DNA of 64,000 bases from RPQJ01 sp963706535 (GTDB lineage: Bacteria > Pseudomonadota > Gammaproteobacteria > Steroidobacterales > Steroidobacteraceae): contig CAVPMU010000011.1 in the NCBI GenBank assembly GCA_963706535.1, forward strand, positions 1 through 64,000. The letters are read 5' to 3'. Made by a program: the position numbers and the translations under genes. Each line of letters begins with the position of its first letter. The first letter of the stretch is position 1. This document shows, in pieces, positions 62,928-64,000 of the stretch. The notes under the pieces were generated by a model, which was not told the origin of the DNA, made no database searches, and saw nothing but the letters and a program-made list of their open reading frames with translations.

Positions 62928-63177
62928 CACTGTCGGACTGACACTCACCACCGTGCACCGTGGCCGATGAGGGCCACGCCGAACACCCGTCGCTGAAATT
63001 TCACCTTCGCCGACCCGCGGCCGCCAGGAACGCTCGTCGGCCACCATCCGCCGTGCAGAATCAGCGCCACGCATCGACATCACGCCTCGGCGTCGCAATA
63101 CTCGTGGCCATGACCTGAAAATCAGCGCCCTTCACGAATAGTGCAGGCTAAGCGCTTATTGGACCTCACTATTTCGT

Positions 63178-63210
63178 CCTCACTAACCGCCAACCGCCAA
63201 CCGCCAACCG
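63178..63210. repeat. Octamer-type repeat upstream of rpmB
   Basis: CTCACTAACCGCC followed by three AACCGCC units is the reverse complement of the GGCGGTT units in the elements at 12272 and 15609. Only this arm is present. Confidence 0.75.
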
Positions 63211-63218
63211 ATTTCTCC

Positions 63219-63247
63219 TTGCCTCCGCCACCCGCCGCTGGTATAAA
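63219..63247 (+). promoter_or_regulatory. Sigma-70-type promoter of rpmBG
   Basis: TTGCCT, 17 bases, then TATAAA, ending 57 bases before the rpmB ATG. Strong promoter geometry for a ribosomal protein operon. It follows directly the end of the inserted island and an octamer repeat. Confidence 0.7.
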
Positions 63248-63304
63248 ACGCGGCTCGTTTCCGCGGGTCCGGCCTGCCCGGCACCGCGCTTTGAGGATCC
63301 AGCC

Positions 63305-63541
63305 ATGTCGAAAGTCTGTCAGGTCACCGGTAAGCGGCCGATGAGCGGCAATACCGTCTCGCACGCGAACAACAAGACCCGTCGTCGGTTCCTGCCGAAC
63401 CTGCACGTGCAGCGTTTCTGGCTCGAGACCGAGAAGCGCTGGGTGACGTTGCGCGTTTCAGGCAAGGGCATGCGCACGATCGACAAGAAGGGCGTCGAGG
63501 TCGTGGTGAACGAACTGCGCGCCCAGGGCGTCAAGGTCTGA
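63305..63541 (+). CDS. rpmB: 50S ribosomal protein L28
   Basis: 78 residues beginning MSKVCQVTGKRPMSGNTVSH with ANNKTRRRFLPNLH, the full L28 signature. rpmG follows 16 bases later. Confidence 0.98.
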   Translation: MSKVCQVTGKRPMSGNTVSHANNKTRRRFLPNLHVQRFWLETEKRWVTLRVSGKGMRTIDKKGVEVVVNELRAQGVKV

Positions 63542-63557
63542 ACCGGAGCGCTACGCC

Positions 63558-63713
63558 ATGCGTGACAAGATCAAGCTGCTTTCCACGGCCGGCACCGGTC
63601 ACTTCTACACCACGACCAAGAACAAGCGTCTCCACCCGGAGAAGCTCGAGGTCAAGAAGTACGACCCCAAGGCGCGCAAGCACGTGACCTACAAGGAAGC
63701 CAAGATCAAGTAA
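63558..63713 (+). CDS. rpmG: 50S ribosomal protein L33
   Basis: 51 residues, MRDKIKLLSTAGTGHFYTTT to YKEAKIK, too short for many gene callers but unmistakable. It lacks the Cys pairs of the zinc-binding form, so it is the zinc-independent type. Normal bacterial length. Confidence 0.97.
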   Translation: MRDKIKLLSTAGTGHFYTTTKNKRLHPEKLEVKKYDPKARKHVTYKEAKIK

Positions 63714-63744
63714 GGCCTTCCGCCTCTTGATTCCTGCTCCCCTG

Positions 63745-63769
63745 AAAAACCCGCCTCCGGCGGGTTTTT
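63745..63769 (+). terminator. Rho-independent terminator of rpmBG
   Basis: AAAAACCCGCC-TCC-GGCGGGTTTTT, a symmetrical hairpin with A and T tails, 31 bases after the rpmG stop. Confidence 0.92.
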
Positions 63770-63779
63770 CGTTCCTACA

Positions 63780-63816
63780 CTATCCCCTATCCCCTATCCC
63801 CTATCCCCTACCCCTT
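63780..63816. repeat. Single-arm heptamer repeat before mutM
   Basis: Five TATCCCC-type units directly upstream of the mutM start, leaving under 10 bases for ribosome binding. No facing GGGGATA arm is in this intergenic space. Confidence 0.85.
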
Positions 63817-63820
63817 CCCC

Positions 63821-64000
63821 GTGCCGGAGCTTCCCGAAGTCGAGACCACCCGCCGCGGCATCCGCACGGCCCTGCGTGGCCGCACCGTCACCGCGCTCGT
63901 GCTGCGCGAGCGGCGCCTGCGCTGGCCGGTCGACGCGCGGCTCGCGGCGGCGCTGGCCGGGCGCCGCGTGCTGGATGTGCGGCGCCGCGCGAAGTACCTG
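63821..64000 (+). CDS. mutM: Formamidopyrimidine-DNA glycosylase, N-terminal part
   Basis: The frame runs off the right edge with 60 residues present. GTG codes the start, and PELPEVETTRRGI gives the catalytic Pro2-Glu3 pair of Fpg. RRRAKYL is the K57-region of the family. It removes oxidised purines and cuts the abasic site. The position after rpmBG is the standard gammaproteobacterial order. Confidence 0.95.
   Translation, partial: MPELPEVETTRRGIRTALRGRTVTALVLRERRLRWPVDARLAAALAGRRVLDVRRRAKYL

Overview
The window is a GC-rich chromosomal segment from a gammaproteobacterium. The conserved rpoH-ftsX-ftsE-ftsY, rsmD-coaD and radC...rpmB-rpmG-mutM neighbourhoods and the tamA-tamB pair support this. 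The arginine pathway uses an N-acetylornithine-type carbamoyltransferase, as in Xanthomonadales. Together with a DUF1329 protein and a VolA-like lipase, this points to the Xanthomonadales/Nevskiales/Steroidobacterales side. The lineage is inferred from gene content only.

Bases 1-8800 are an Rhs polymorphic-toxin array. The tail of one Rhs gene is followed by three truncated or frameshifted copies of the same core. Each core ends in a different C-terminal toxin tip (two restriction-endonuclease-like, one HNH/WHH, one GIY-YIG), and each is followed by a candidate immunity gene (unknown, unknown, SUKH, Imm26-like). A toxin-first HigB/HigA-type module follows. Bases 9.6-19.7 kb hold a DUF1329 protein and a leftward arginine operon (argR-argG-P-loop gene-argC-argD-argF'-argB-argH). 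A perfect 18-bp palindrome, the likely ArgR operator, precedes argR. A Nudix gene converges on NRDE-tamA-tamB, and small membrane genes and nudC follow.

At 29-30.4 kb a divergent FlhC-like/FlhD-like pair shares an intergenic region with two identical-arm 22-bp operators. Next come a YadGH-type ABC exporter, an SRAP protein, a sulfotransferase, an EF-G paralogue, an unusual membrane-anchored receiver protein, a YheT hydrolase, an FGGY kinase/GDPD pair, an SLC13 permease, a candidate non-coding RNA, glutaryl-CoA dehydrogenase and an OmpA lipoprotein. rpoH is preceded by a near-perfect CIRCE operator. The ftsXEY operon, a VolA-like lipase, rsmD, coaD, ggt and radC follow.

Between radC and rpmB, normally neighbours in gammaproteobacteria, lies an island of about 7.8 kb. 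It holds an IS1634 relic, a sterol-desaturase/EF-hand/secreted-protein operon, a two-component system with a frameshifted kinase, an esterase and an internally deleted IS1380 transposase. The window ends in mutM.

Throughout the chromosomal part a family of intergenic elements recurs. They are arrays of the heptamer GGGGATA (or GCGGATA) facing their own reverse complements around a GC-rich core. They form long hairpins and the G-rich strand fits a G-quadruplex pattern. They sit inside the arg operon, upstream of rpoH, and beside yedK, fusA2 and mutM.
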